Shown here in pieces: positions 42,483 to 51,921 of a stretch of 64,000 nt of DNA. Source of the stretch: an uncultured Sulfitobacter sp. (GTDB taxonomy: Bacteria; Pseudomonadota; Alphaproteobacteria; Rhodobacterales; Rhodobacteraceae); contig CAJXSZ010000006.1 in assembly GCA_913060815.1 (NCBI GenBank), positions 62,001 through 126,000 of the forward strand, in the 5' to 3' direction. The translations under genes were made by a program, and so were the position numbers. The first letter of the stretch is position 1; each line of letters starts with the position of its first letter. The notes beneath the pieces are model-generated. The model searched no databases and was not told the DNA's origin. It saw only the letters and a list, made by a program, of their open reading frames with translations.

Positions 42483-43994
42483 CTAGCTGTTGCTGCTGCC
42501 GTCAAAGCGGGCTGCATCTTCGGCCGCACGGCGGATGGCACCTGATTTATGCACCGTCTCCATATATTCCGCCTCGGGGTCACTGTCATAGACCACGCCG
42601 CCGCCCGCTTGGATATAAAGCGTCTCGTCCTTGATAACGGCAGTGCGCAGGGCGATACACATATCCATATCGCCACCTGCACTAAAATATCCCACACCGC
42701 CGCCATAGACGCCGCGCTTTTCGGGCTCCAGCTCGTCGATGATCTCCATCGCGCGTACTTTGGGCGCGCCCGAGACTGTGCCCGCAGGCATGCCCGCAAA
42801 GAAGGCATCGAGCGCATCGCAGCCCTCTCGCAACTCGCCCACCACGTTGGAGACGATATGCATAACGTGTGAATACCGCTCGACGATGAATTCCTCGGTG
42901 GGGCGCACGGTGCCAATTTTCGCCACGCGTCCCACATCATTGCGGCCCAGATCGAACAGCATCAAATGCTCGGCCAGCTCTTTGGGGTCTGCCATCAGGT
43001 CAGCCTCAAGCGCGCGGTCTTCTTCGGGCGTTTTGCCACGCGGGCGTGTGCCTGCGATGGGACGGATGGTGACCTCTTGGCCGAACACACGCACAAGTAT
43101 TTCAGGGCTGGCACCGACCACATGGAAGCCGCCGAAGTTGAAATAAAACATGAACGGCGAGGGGTTGGTGCGCCGCAAGGAGCGGTAAAGCGCGAAGGGC
43201 GGCTGCGCAAAGGGCTGTGCCCACCGCTGGCTTGGCACAACCTGAAAGATATCACCCGCTTTGATGTATTCCTGCGCCTTCAGCACCGCCTGCTTGTAGG
43301 CGTCTTTGGTGAAATTGCTAACCGGTTCAGGGGCTGCTGCCGCATCGCCCAGATCGCGGGTGTTGGCGGCAGGGGAGCGTTCCAGATCGCGCACGGCGTC
43401 CATCACACGCTCGGCCGCTTGGGCATAGGCCGCGCGGGCCGACTGGCCGGGTGTGACCCATGCGGGGGAGACAACTGTGACCTCGCCCTTCACCCCATCG
43501 AGAACGGCAATAACCGAGGGGCGCATCATCACCGCATCGGGCAGGCCCAGCGGATCAGGGTTGATGTCTGGCAAACGCTCGACCAGTCGGATCATATCAT
43601 AGCCGAGATAACCGAAAAGACCTGCAGCCGATTGAGGCAGGTCGGCGGGCAGCTCAATCTTACTCTCTGCGATAATGGCGCGCAGGGCGTCCAGCGGGTC
43701 GCCCTCAATCGCTGTATAGGCATCGGGATCATAGCGCGCCGCGCGGTTGACTTCGGATGTCTTGCCACGACAGCGCCAGATAAGATCAGGTTTCATGCCG
43801 ATAATGCTATAGCGCCCGCGTACTTCGCCGCCTGTGACGGATTCGAGCATGAATGTATTCTCGGCCGCACCGCCGAGCTTGAGCATCAGCGAGACGGGCG
43901 TGTCCAGATCGGCAGCAAGGCGGGTGTAGACGACCTGATGGGCGCCCGCGTCATATTGCGCAGCGAAGTCGTCGAATGATGGGGTAAGGGCCAT
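42483..43994 (-). CDS. trpE: Anthranilate synthase component I
   Basis: DIFQVVPSQRWAQPF, IRPIAGTRPRGKTPEEDRALEADL, MFDLGRNDVGRVA, GTVSGAPKVRAMEIIDELEP. Confidence 0.97.
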   Translation of the reverse strand: MALTPSFDDFAAQYDAGAHQVVYTRLAADLDTPVSLMLKLGGAAENTFMLESVTGGEVRGRYSIIGMKPDLIWRCRGKTSEVNRAARYDPDAYTAIEGDPLDALRAIIAESKIELPADLPQSAAGLFGYLGYDMIRLVERLPDINPDPLGLPDAVMMRPSVIAVLDGVKGEVTVVSPAWVTPGQSARAAYAQAAERVMDAVRDLERSPAANTRDLGDAAAAPEPVSNFTKDAYKQAVLKAQEYIKAGDIFQVVPSQRWAQPFAQPPFALYRSLRRTNPSPFMFYFNFGGFHVVGASPEILVRVFGQEVTIRPIAGTRPRGKTPEEDRALEADLMADPKELAEHLMLFDLGRNDVGRVAKIGTVRPTEEFIVERYSHVMHIVSNVVGELREGCDALDAFFAGMPAGTVSGAPKVRAMEIIDELEPEKRGVYGGGVGYFSAGGDMDMCIALRTAVIKDETLYIQAGGGVVYDSDPEAEYMETVHKSGAIRRAAEDAARFDGSSNS

Positions 43995-43995
43995 C

Positions 43996-45840
43996 TTATT
44001 GCAGGCTCGCGTTGACGGCGTTTACGGCACGCGGGTCGATGTTCTGGCCTGCGCGCAGCAGTGTGTCTTCGGTGTAGATATCGAACAGGCCGCGGGCCAA
44101 TGCCTCGTTCTGCTGGGTGCGCAGCTGGGCGACCAAGGCTTCGGCCTCTTCGCTGTCACTAGCCTCGTTTATGGCGTCCACCTGCATCAGAACAACGGTG
44201 TCTGTGCCTTCAAGAATGCGGATTTCGCCGACCTCCATCCCGAAAATCTCGCTCATGAAGCCTGCTGGCGTGCCTGTGATGAAGGCGTTGCGCGTCTGGT
44301 CGGCCTCGGCCACTTGGGTCAGGCCCTGCTCGGGCCATGTGGTGCCGTCTTCGGCGGCCTGCTTTGCAGCCTCGGCCTTTGCGCGCAACTGTGTGACGAT
44401 CTCGTCAGCGCGCCAGCGGGCGGCGACCTCCTCGGTTACATCGTCGAAGGTTGCGGGACGCTCAGCCAGCTCCTCATCAAGGCGCAGGGCAAAGATGCCG
44501 CCATCTTCAAGCTGTTCGATTTGCGGGAAATCATCGGCTGTCATAGTTGCGGCACTCTCGCGGAAGCTCGCGTAGGCGGCGATGCCCGTGCTGGTCTCGG
44601 CGGTCCAGTCGATCTGGCCCAATTCCATATCAGTCTGCTCGGCCAGTTGCTCTAGCGTGCTGCCGCCCGCCAGACGGTCATCGAAATCCTCGGCAAAGCT
44701 CTCGACAAGGCGGATGGCGCGGTCGGCGGCCAGCGCGTCGCGTAGCTCGGGTTCGGCCTGCTCGAATGTTGTAAGTTGTGCAGGCAGTATGCCGTTGACG
44801 CGGAAGAGGGCGGGGCCAAGATTTGTCTCGGCGGGACCGACGATTGTGCCCGCATCTGCGGCAAACACCAGTTCTCCTGCAGCCCCCAGATCGGACTGCG
44901 CTACATCGCCCATATCCACATCGCCAAGCGCCAGACCCCGATCCTGAACCAATGTCTCAAAATTGGTTCCATTCACCTCAAGCGCTGCTGCAGCCTGATC
45001 GGCGGCGGCTTGATCAGCAAAGACCAAACGCTCGACCAAGCGGCGCTCCGGCTGGTTGTACTGATCGGCGCGTGCGTCATATTCTGCGCGCAAATCGTCT
45101 TCGGCCAGTTCGACCTCATCAATGATGTCGGTAGGGTTGAGCCACGCATAGGTGATCTTTTTGGTTGCAGGCAGAATGAAGGTGTCGGCGTTTTCCTCGA
45201 AATAAGCCTCAAGCGTGGCTGCATCGGGCTCGGCGATTGGTGTCTCCAGCGTCTCTTCGTCCAGCAGAACCCATGTAAAATCGCGGCTCTCCAGCACATA
45301 GCTCACAAGCGTCTCGGAATAGGCGGCAGGCATTTCCACGCCGCTCAGCACAGCACCTTGAAGCAGCTGGCGCGCGGTTTCTTCACGTAGATTCGTCTCG
45401 AATTCACCTTCGTTCAGGCCTGCGCTGCGCAGGGCCATGGCGTAGCCGTCACGGTCGAATTCGCCGTCGACGCCTTGAAAACCCTCAATTTCCAGAATGC
45501 GGTCCCGCAAGACTTCATCACCGATGGAAAGGCCCATCTGTGCCGCCTCGTGATCCAGCGCACGGTCGCGCATGATGCGCTGTAGCACGGCACGGTCCAG
45601 GCCGAGTTCCTGCGCTTGGGCGAATGACATGGCACGGCCTTGCTGCTGGCTTATCGCGCGCAGCTCGTTCTGGATCTGGCGGACATAGGTTTCGACGTTG
45701 ACAGGTTTGTCCCCGACAGAGCCAAGGGTGCGCAAATTGCCGCTGAGGCTACCGATGCCAAAGCCGCCAAGGCCAAGGAACAAGAGGCCCATCAAAATCC
45801 ACATTGCGGTTTTGCCGATGCTTGATCTTTTTTCTGCCAT
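43996..45840 (-). CDS. SurA N-terminal/PpiD-like peptidylprolyl isomerase
   Basis: MAEKRSSIGKTAMWILMGLLFLGLGGFG TM anchor, SurA_N-like region, VNVETYVRQIQNELRAISQQQGRAMS. Confidence 0.9.
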   Translation of the reverse strand: MAEKRSSIGKTAMWILMGLLFLGLGGFGIGSLSGNLRTLGSVGDKPVNVETYVRQIQNELRAISQQQGRAMSFAQAQELGLDRAVLQRIMRDRALDHEAAQMGLSIGDEVLRDRILEIEGFQGVDGEFDRDGYAMALRSAGLNEGEFETNLREETARQLLQGAVLSGVEMPAAYSETLVSYVLESRDFTWVLLDEETLETPIAEPDAATLEAYFEENADTFILPATKKITYAWLNPTDIIDEVELAEDDLRAEYDARADQYNQPERRLVERLVFADQAAADQAAAALEVNGTNFETLVQDRGLALGDVDMGDVAQSDLGAAGELVFAADAGTIVGPAETNLGPALFRVNGILPAQLTTFEQAEPELRDALAADRAIRLVESFAEDFDDRLAGGSTLEQLAEQTDMELGQIDWTAETSTGIAAYASFRESAATMTADDFPQIEQLEDGGIFALRLDEELAERPATFDDVTEEVAARWRADEIVTQLRAKAEAAKQAAEDGTTWPEQGLTQVAEADQTRNAFITGTPAGFMSEIFGMEVGEIRILEGTDTVVLMQVDAINEASDSEEAEALVAQLRTQQNEALARGLFDIYTEDTLLRAGQNIDPRAVNAVNASLQ

Positions 45841-45916
45841 TTCGTGGTCCCGCCTTTGCTGCGTGTACGCCTGTCGATGTGTGTCTAAGGGCTTGGCGCT
45901 AGAGGGGCAAGAGGCG

Positions 45917-47101
45917 CTATGCGCGGGGCAGATCGAGGGCCTGCAGGCGGGCAAATAAAGTGGCGATGCCGTCTGCGTCGAGATTGGCAAAAGCGATGCG
46001 CAATTGTGTGGCGCCTTTTGCGTGATCTTGCGGATAGAACATCGTGCCCGGAAGGCAAAGTATGCCTGCCTCCTTCACCATCAGCGGTGCAAGCTCGGCA
46101 CTGCTCATGGCGAAGGGATGGCGCATGTAGGCGAAATAACCGCCCAAGCCCAAGAGCTGCCAGCCATGCTCTGCGAGCACGGGCATCTGCGCGGTGATGG
46201 CGCTACGGCGGGCAAGAATTTCGTTGCGCTCTCCCGCCAACCATTGATCAAGGTTTTGCATCCCCCAGAGGGCGGCATGTTGTCCGATCTGGTTGGGGCA
46301 TATGGCAACGGTGTCGAGGAACTTCTCGACCTCAGCCAGCCGCGCGGGCGATGCGATCAGGGCACCGACGCGGTGACCCGTGAGACGGTAGGCTTTGGAG
46401 AAGGAATAAAGGTGGATCAGCGTCTCGTCCCAGCCGATCCGTTGGAACAGCCTGTGGGGGACATCGGGGGAGGCGTGGAAATCGCGGTAGGTCTCGTCCA
46501 CGATCAGGGCGATCCCGCGCGATGCGCAGATGTCATAGAAGGCGGTAATCAGGTCGTCGGGATACTCGATCCCCGTTGGATTGTTGGGCGTCACCAGAAC
46601 GATTGCACGGGTGCGCGGGGTAATGAGTTTCGCGGCATCCCACGGATCAGGCATCATGTCATGCTCAACCCCCAGCGGCACCGCCTTTGCCCCCGCCATA
46701 TCAAGCCACATCTTGTGATTGAAGTACCACGGCACGGGCACGATGACTTCGTCACCCTCGGCGCACAACGTGGCGATTGCCGCCGCAAAGGCCTGATTGC
46801 AGCCAGATGTGATGGCCGTTTGATCTGCCGCAACTGTCCCGCCGTAGATGCCGCTGGTGCGTGCGGCCAGCGCATCGCGCAGTTCTGGCGACCCCAATAC
46901 GGGGCCATAAAGGTGAACGCTATCGTTGTTCAGCGCAGCATCTGCCATAGCGCGGCGCATTTCAGGGTGCGGAGGCTCGACAGGTGCTGCCTGGCTCACG
47001 TTGATCAGAGGACGATCTGGCGGAAAGGTCACACCATCAAGCCAGCGACGGGCCTCCATGACAGGCGGCGGGAAGGTTGTGGCGGTGCGCGGTGCTGTCA
47101 T
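45917..47101 (-). CDS. PLP-dependent aminotransferase class I/II
   Basis: LVTPNNPTGIEYP, LIHLYSFSKAYRLTGHRVGAL; start MTAPRTATT. Confidence 0.92.
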   Translation of the reverse strand: MTAPRTATTFPPPVMEARRWLDGVTFPPDRPLINVSQAAPVEPPHPEMRRAMADAALNNDSVHLYGPVLGSPELRDALAARTSGIYGGTVAADQTAITSGCNQAFAAAIATLCAEGDEVIVPVPWYFNHKMWLDMAGAKAVPLGVEHDMMPDPWDAAKLITPRTRAIVLVTPNNPTGIEYPDDLITAFYDICASRGIALIVDETYRDFHASPDVPHRLFQRIGWDETLIHLYSFSKAYRLTGHRVGALIASPARLAEVEKFLDTVAICPNQIGQHAALWGMQNLDQWLAGERNEILARRSAITAQMPVLAEHGWQLLGLGGYFAYMRHPFAMSSAELAPLMVKEAGILCLPGTMFYPQDHAKGATQLRIAFANLDADGIATLFARLQALDLPRA

Positions 47102-47163
47102 GGCGGTGGTCCGGTGCGGGTTGGGCGGTTGGATCAGTTTAAAGGCAAAATGAAGAAGGGGGC

Positions 47164-47685
47164 CTAGTCCTTGCCGCGGTAGGGTTCGACATATTGCAGG
47201 GCCATGTCCCACGGGAAGAAGATCCATGTGTCTTGGGAGACGCCTGTGATGAAGGTATCGACCATCGGCTCACCTGCGGGTTTTGCGTAGACGGTGGCGA
47301 AATGGGCATTCGGGTACAGCTGGCGCACCAGCTCGAGCGTTTTGCCGCTATCTACCAGATCATCGACAATGAGGATGCCTGTGCCATCGCCCATCATCTC
47401 GGCATCGGGGGATTTGAGCACGCGGGCCTCGCGGCGCTGGTCGGCTTTGCCACCGCCAGAGTGGTAGGAGACGACCGAGATGGTATCGACGGTGCGAATG
47501 TCGAGCTCGCGCGCGACGATCATCGCAGGGGCCATGCCGCCCCGTGTGATCGCGACGACAGCGCGCCATGCACCTGCGTCGGGACCTTTGCCATCCAGAC
47601 GCCATGCCAGCGCGCGGCTGTCGCGGTGGATTTGATCCCAGCTGATGTGAAAGCCTTTTTCATGGGGCAGGCGGGTGTCGGACAT
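47164..47685 (-). CDS. gpt: Xanthine(-guanine) phosphoribosyltransferase
   Basis: [12 protein letters not shown]-like ([27 protein letters not shown]), [18 protein letters not shown]. Confidence 0.95.
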   Translation of the reverse strand: MSDTRLPHEKGFHISWDQIHRDSRALAWRLDGKGPDAGAWRAVVAITRGGMAPAMIVARELDIRTVDTISVVSYHSGGGKADQRREARVLKSPDAEMMGDGTGILIVDDLVDSGKTLELVRQLYPNAHFATVYAKPAGEPMVDTFITGVSQDTWIFFPWDMALQYVEPYRGKD

Positions 47686-47691
47686 GGTGTA

Positions 47692-48294
47692 TTACCTTTG
47701 CAAGAGGAGTTTGAGGCCAAGACCGCCCAGAAGAAGGGCGGCTGTGCGGTCGATTACGGGCTTTATACGCAGATAGCGCGCGCGCGCTACGGGTGCCGTC
47801 AGGATGACAGCGCAAGTGGTGTAGAAAATGATTTCCAGCACGAGATGATTGAGGGTGACGAAAGCGATCTGTGCGCCTGTCAGGGTGGGCGGGAAAATCA
47901 CGACCAGCACAGCGGCGGCGAAGAGCACGGATTTTGGGTTGCCCAAATTCACAAGAAAACCGTCGATAAATGCGCGGCCTTGCGCTTTGGGTGCATGTCC
48001 CAGAGGAGCGGTCGCGCTGCGCCAAGTTTTGATCGCGAGGTAGATCAGGTAGGCAGCGCCGCCGATTTTAAGAGCGGCATAGGCCCAAGGGAAGAGCGCA
48101 AACACGGCGTCCATCCCCAAAAGTGCGGCAAGTGTCCAAAGGCTCGCCATAAGGCTAAGGCCCAATCCCGTGGCAATGCCAGCGCGCCTGCCATTTGCGA
48201 CAGAGCTGCGCACCGCCATCAGGAATGCCGCACCCGGACTGAGTATCGAGACGATGAGAACGGCGTTAAAGGCCAAGATATGCTCGATCGTCAT
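47692..48294 (-). CDS. LysE family translocator
   Basis: SPGAAFLMAVRSSVANGRRAGIATGLGLSL, FIDGFLVNLGNPKSVLFAAAV. Confidence 0.93.
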   Translation of the reverse strand: MTIEHILAFNAVLIVSILSPGAAFLMAVRSSVANGRRAGIATGLGLSLMASLWTLAALLGMDAVFALFPWAYAALKIGGAAYLIYLAIKTWRSATAPLGHAPKAQGRAFIDGFLVNLGNPKSVLFAAAVLVVIFPPTLTGAQIAFVTLNHLVLEIIFYTTCAVILTAPVARARYLRIKPVIDRTAALLLGGLGLKLLLQR

Positions 48295-48317
48295 GCCGTA
48301 CTCTCCGATACCTGTGG

Positions 48318-49124
48318 TTATTCTTTGGCCATGTCAGGTGCATCGACGGCTTTCATGCCGACGACGTGATAGCCTGCGTCGACATGCAGGTTTTCACCCG
48401 TGGTCCCCGAGCCCAGATCAGACAGCAGGAAGAGGGCGGATTTGCCGACCTCGTCGATTGTCACATTGCGGCGCAGGGGCGAATTATACTCGTTCCATTT
48501 CATAATGTAGCGGAAATCGCCGATGCCTGATGCTGCAAGCGTTTTGATAGGTCCTGCGGAAATGGCGTTCACGCGGATGCCGTCCTTGCCCAGATCTTCG
48601 GCAAGGTACTGCACCGAGGCTTCCAGCGCGGCCTTGGCAACGCCCATGACATTATAATGAGGCATTACCTTCTCAGCGCCGTAATAGGTGAGTGTGAGGC
48701 AAGAGCCGCCGTTCTTCATCATCTTCTCGGCGCGCTGCACCACTGCCGTGAAAGAATAAACCGAAATATCCATCGACAAGGCAAAGTTTGAACGGCTGGT
48801 GTCCACATATCTGCCACGCAATTCGCTTTTGTCCGAAAAGCCGATGGCATGTACGATGAAGTCCAGATTGTCCCAACGCTCTGCCAAACCCGCAAAGAGC
48901 GCATCAATCGAGGCCTCGTCGCCCACATCACAGGGCAGCACAATATCGGAGCCAAGCGATGCGGCCAGCGGATCAACCCGCTTTTTCAACGCGTCGCCTT
49001 GGTAAGAGAAAGCCAGCTCGGCACCCGCATCGGCGAGTTGTTTGGCAATGCCCCATGCGATTGATTTGTCGTTGGCCAATCCCATGATCAGCCCCCGTTT
49101 GCCTGCCATCAGGTTGTTCGACAT
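48318..49124 (-). CDS. fabI: Enoyl-[acyl-carrier-protein] reductase FabI
   Basis: MAGKRGLIMGLANDKSIAWGIAKQLADAGAELAFSYQ, LTLTYYGAEKVMPHYNVMGVAKAALEASVQYLAEDLG. Confidence 0.97.
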   Translation of the reverse strand: MSNNLMAGKRGLIMGLANDKSIAWGIAKQLADAGAELAFSYQGDALKKRVDPLAASLGSDIVLPCDVGDEASIDALFAGLAERWDNLDFIVHAIGFSDKSELRGRYVDTSRSNFALSMDISVYSFTAVVQRAEKMMKNGGSCLTLTYYGAEKVMPHYNVMGVAKAALEASVQYLAEDLGKDGIRVNAISAGPIKTLAASGIGDFRYIMKWNEYNSPLRRNVTIDEVGKSALFLLSDLGSGTTGENLHVDAGYHVVGMKAVDAPDMAKE

Positions 49125-49346
49125 GGCCTAAACTCCGTTTCTAATCAGGTTGCCTTGGTCTACGCCATTGGTCGCGGACCATCAAGTGAGCGCAGCCCGT
49201 AACGTATTTTGGGTTGCGAACATGATCGTGATGGTAGAATTATAGGTACTAGGGCTTTGATAGCCTGCGGAAAATGCTGTCCGGAAACCGCGATAGAGCG
49301 GCACAGATGATGGTTTTTTCCGACGTGCGATTGAAGGGAAGTGAGA

Positions 49347-49952
49347 ATGAGCGACCGTTCAGGAATATTCGCAGGGGATGATCCGTTTGTCCTTGCGCGG
49401 GATTGGTTGGCCGAAGCGTCCCGGACGGAGATCAACGATCCCAACGCTATTGCCCTGAGTACGGTAGACCCCGATGGCATGCCCAATGCACGTGTGGTCC
49501 TTCTAAAAGAGATCGAAGACGGCGCGTTTGTTTTCTATACGAATTACACAAGCGCCAAGGCCACAGAGCTTGATACAGCGGGCAGGGCGGCATTTGTCAT
49601 GCATTGGAAGTCATTAGGACGTCAGGTGCGTGCGCGGGGGATCATCACACGCGAAGACGGTGAGAAAGCGGATGCATATTACGCATCACGTGGTCTCAAA
49701 AGCCGTTTGGGCGCTTGGGCTTCTGATCAGTCAAAGCCGCTCGAGAATCGCGGGACCCTTGAACGGGCGCTGGAAGAAGCGTCAGCGACACATGGTGATG
49801 CGCCTGCGCGGCCCCCGTTCTGGGGTGGATATCGCCTGACGCCGCTTGAGCTGGAATTCTGGGCGGATGGAGATGCGCGTTTGCATGATCGTTTTCAGTG
49901 GCGGCGAGCGTCTGTGGACGCGCCTTGGGACGTTTTGCGTTTGAACCCATAA
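49347..49952 (+). CDS. pdxH: Pyridoxamine 5'-phosphate oxidase
   Basis: [51 protein letters not shown]. Confidence 0.96.
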   Translation: MSDRSGIFAGDDPFVLARDWLAEASRTEINDPNAIALSTVDPDGMPNARVVLLKEIEDGAFVFYTNYTSAKATELDTAGRAAFVMHWKSLGRQVRARGIITREDGEKADAYYASRGLKSRLGAWASDQSKPLENRGTLERALEEASATHGDAPARPPFWGGYRLTPLELEFWADGDARLHDRFQWRRASVDAPWDVLRLNP

Positions 49953-50025
49953 TTGTTTTCTATCCATTTTATCGCGCTGATAGCTTGCTGTTGGCGCAGT
50001 CGATTTGAAAGACGGACCTGTCGGT

Positions 50026-50574
50026 ATGACACAAGTAGATGAGCCTCTCGAAGGAACGGAACGTGTCAAAGGCACGGTGAAGTGGTTCGATCCTGTAAAA
50101 GGTTTCGGTTTCATCATCTCCGAACGGGGAGGTCCCGACATTCTCCTGCACGTAAATGTTCTGCGCAACTTCGGGCAAAGCTCGGTGGCGGACGGGTCGG
50201 TTATTGAATTGCGGGCAGTCAGTACGGAGCGTGGCGTGCAAGCGAGCGAGGTTCTCTCGATTTCGCCACCCGTGGGCGTGGAAACATCACTTCCCGATAT
50301 TGCCGGCCTTGACCGCGATGCAATTGCCAGCGAGCCGCTTGTGGCGGCGCGGATCAAATGGTTCGACAAGGCGAAGGGGTTTGGATTCGCCAATGTGTTT
50401 GGCTGCCCTGAGGATGTGTTCGTGCATATTGATGTGCTGCGCCAGTCGGGATTATCCGACCTTGGCCCCGGTGAAGCGATCGCGCTGCGGGTCATTAATG
50501 GAAAACGGGGCCGCATGGCCGTAGAGGTGCAAGCATGGGAAACAGTTACAAACCGTCCAGACGCAAATTCCTGA
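50026..50574 (+). CDS. Protein with two tandem cold-shock domains
   Basis: GTVKWFDPVKGFGFIISERGGPDILLHVNVLR and ARIKWFDKAKGFGFANVFGCPEDVFVHIDVLR. Confidence 0.93.
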   Translation: MTQVDEPLEGTERVKGTVKWFDPVKGFGFIISERGGPDILLHVNVLRNFGQSSVADGSVIELRAVSTERGVQASEVLSISPPVGVETSLPDIAGLDRDAIASEPLVAARIKWFDKAKGFGFANVFGCPEDVFVHIDVLRQSGLSDLGPGEAIALRVINGKRGRMAVEVQAWETVTNRPDANS

Positions 50575-51050
50575 CGGGTCTGGGAGCCGCGGTGACCCTG
50601 ACAGCGCGGCCCTTGTACGCGTTGACGCCGCTGCCGCCTCCCTGTGTCACAGACCGTGTGGTTATCACGGGTGCGTTTGGCACGGCCGCATTCAATGTCG
50701 ATGTGGTTGATACCGAAGAAACCCGTGCGCAAGGTCTGATGAATGTGCCTCAACTGCCCTTGAGCCGTGGCATGCTGTTTGTCTACCAGCGCGCACAGCC
50801 GCTCAGTTTCTGGATGCGCAATACGCTTATCGAACTGGATATGCTGTTTCTCGACCGCTTTGGCGTGATCCGTCATATCCATCATCGCGCGCAGCCCCTC
50901 GACGAGACGCCGATCTCTCCAGGCGATATGCCGTTGATCGGGGTGTTGGAGATCAATGGCGGCTTGGCTGCGCGTTTGGGCATCGAGGCGGGTGATGTTC
51001 TGCGTCATCCGGCCTTTGAGAGTGTCGAAAGCCCATGGGTCTGTGGCTAA
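50535..51050 (+). CDS. DUF192 domain protein with Tat-type signal
   Basis: SRRKFLTGLGAAVTLTA, ETRAQGLMNVPQLPLSRGMLFVY, LSFWMRNTLIELDMLFLD. Confidence 0.9.
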   Translation: MGNSYKPSRRKFLTGLGAAVTLTARPLYALTPLPPPCVTDRVVITGAFGTAAFNVDVVDTEETRAQGLMNVPQLPLSRGMLFVYQRAQPLSFWMRNTLIELDMLFLDRFGVIRHIHHRAQPLDETPISPGDMPLIGVLEINGGLAARLGIEAGDVLRHPAFESVESPWVCG

Positions 51051-51122
51051 TTCAATTTGATCGTGTTGCGGCGCAGTTTTTGCCTTTTCAATCGCTGCGC
51101 GCTTCGCTAAAGAAGCCTCAGT

Positions 51123-51199
51123 CGGGGCGTGGCGCAGCCTGGTAGCGCACCTGTTTTGGGTACAGGGGGTCGGATGTTCGAATCATCTCGCCCCGACCA
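51123..51199 (+). tRNA. tRNA-Pro, anticodon TGG, CCA encoded
   Basis: cggggcg/cgccccg acceptor, anticodon loop ttttgggt (TGG), T-loop ggatgttcgaatcatc; 77 nt ending in acca. Confidence 0.97.
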
Positions 51200-51217
51200 T
51201 TGATAAAAATCCCAACT

Positions 51218-51257
51218 TTGCGGCCTCACTGTTCTAGCAGTGAGGCCGCAAGTGTTT
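51218..51257 (+). terminator. Rho-independent terminator after tRNA-Pro
   Basis: 14-bp perfect inverted repeat ttgcggcctcactg/cagtgaggccgcaa followed by gtgttttt. Confidence 0.85.
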
Positions 51258-51720
51258 TTGCCCCTTGGTTCAGCTTGGCGCAGAATCGTTTCGGGAGCAG
51301 GCGCACAAAATGCAGGTCTACATCTTGTATGCCCTGCCGTTTTTCTGTGCATTTTTCTCTATAGGTAGATTTCGAGCGGCTGACCTGCCGCAGAAAAGCA
51401 ACATGCGTGCCAATAACGATGCAGTCCTGAAGCGCTTCAGAAATTTATTTCACGGCACGATTTTCGACCGCGCATTCGGTTGGCTGCGGGTGAACAGTTC
51501 GGTTCAGTTGTCGTAAGGGCAGCCTAGCCAGCAGGATTTAAAGCGTTTTTCGCGATGCAGAAAAGTTAACGGCCGAATGCAGGTCCGAACATGAATCACA
51601 CGACCCTGACCGCGCAGAACCTGCCGCGTTACGTCAAGGCAAAAGATGTAGATTATTCGCTAATAAAACCGTTGACCGAATAGGCCATTATACGCCAAGT
51701 TGTGCAGGCTGACGATCACG

Positions 51721-51736
51721 CCACTACATGTAGTGG
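51721..51736. promoter_or_regulatory. 16-bp perfect palindrome upstream of nrdJ, NrdR-box-like
   Basis: ccactacatgtagtgg, about 185 bp upstream of the nrdJ start. Confidence 0.45.
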
Positions 51737-51921
51737 TACAACGCTACACGGCGGATCGGTCAAATGAGTACAGGCAAACGGTCAAATATGACGGTTCGGA
51801 ACGTGCGCGTCCGGTGGCTAATTCCACTTGAGCGAGCGAAAGCTGTGACTTTGACGCTCGGTATTGAGTGGCGCCCTCGCGGGGGTCTGAGATGTAACGC
51901 TGGAAGAAATGGGGCAGCGCG

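Noticed and set aside
42966-43979. 337-aa + strand ORF antisense to trpE
   Set aside because: It lies almost entirely opposite the strongly supported trpE gene; long antisense ORFs are expected in GC-rich coding DNA.
46004-48369. Long + strand ORFs (387 aa and 391 aa) opposite the aminotransferase, gpt and LysE genes
   Set aside because: They are antisense to well-supported genes, cross gene boundaries and show no recognisable domain.
51265-51516. 83-aa ORF after tRNA-Pro as an integrase remnant
   Set aside because: No integrase motif (no R..HxxR..Y) is visible; treated as unsupported.
51540-51921. Possible adenosylcobalamin riboswitch upstream of nrdJ
   Set aside because: I could not find the B12-box core or the expected conserved blocks; a covariance search is needed to be sure.
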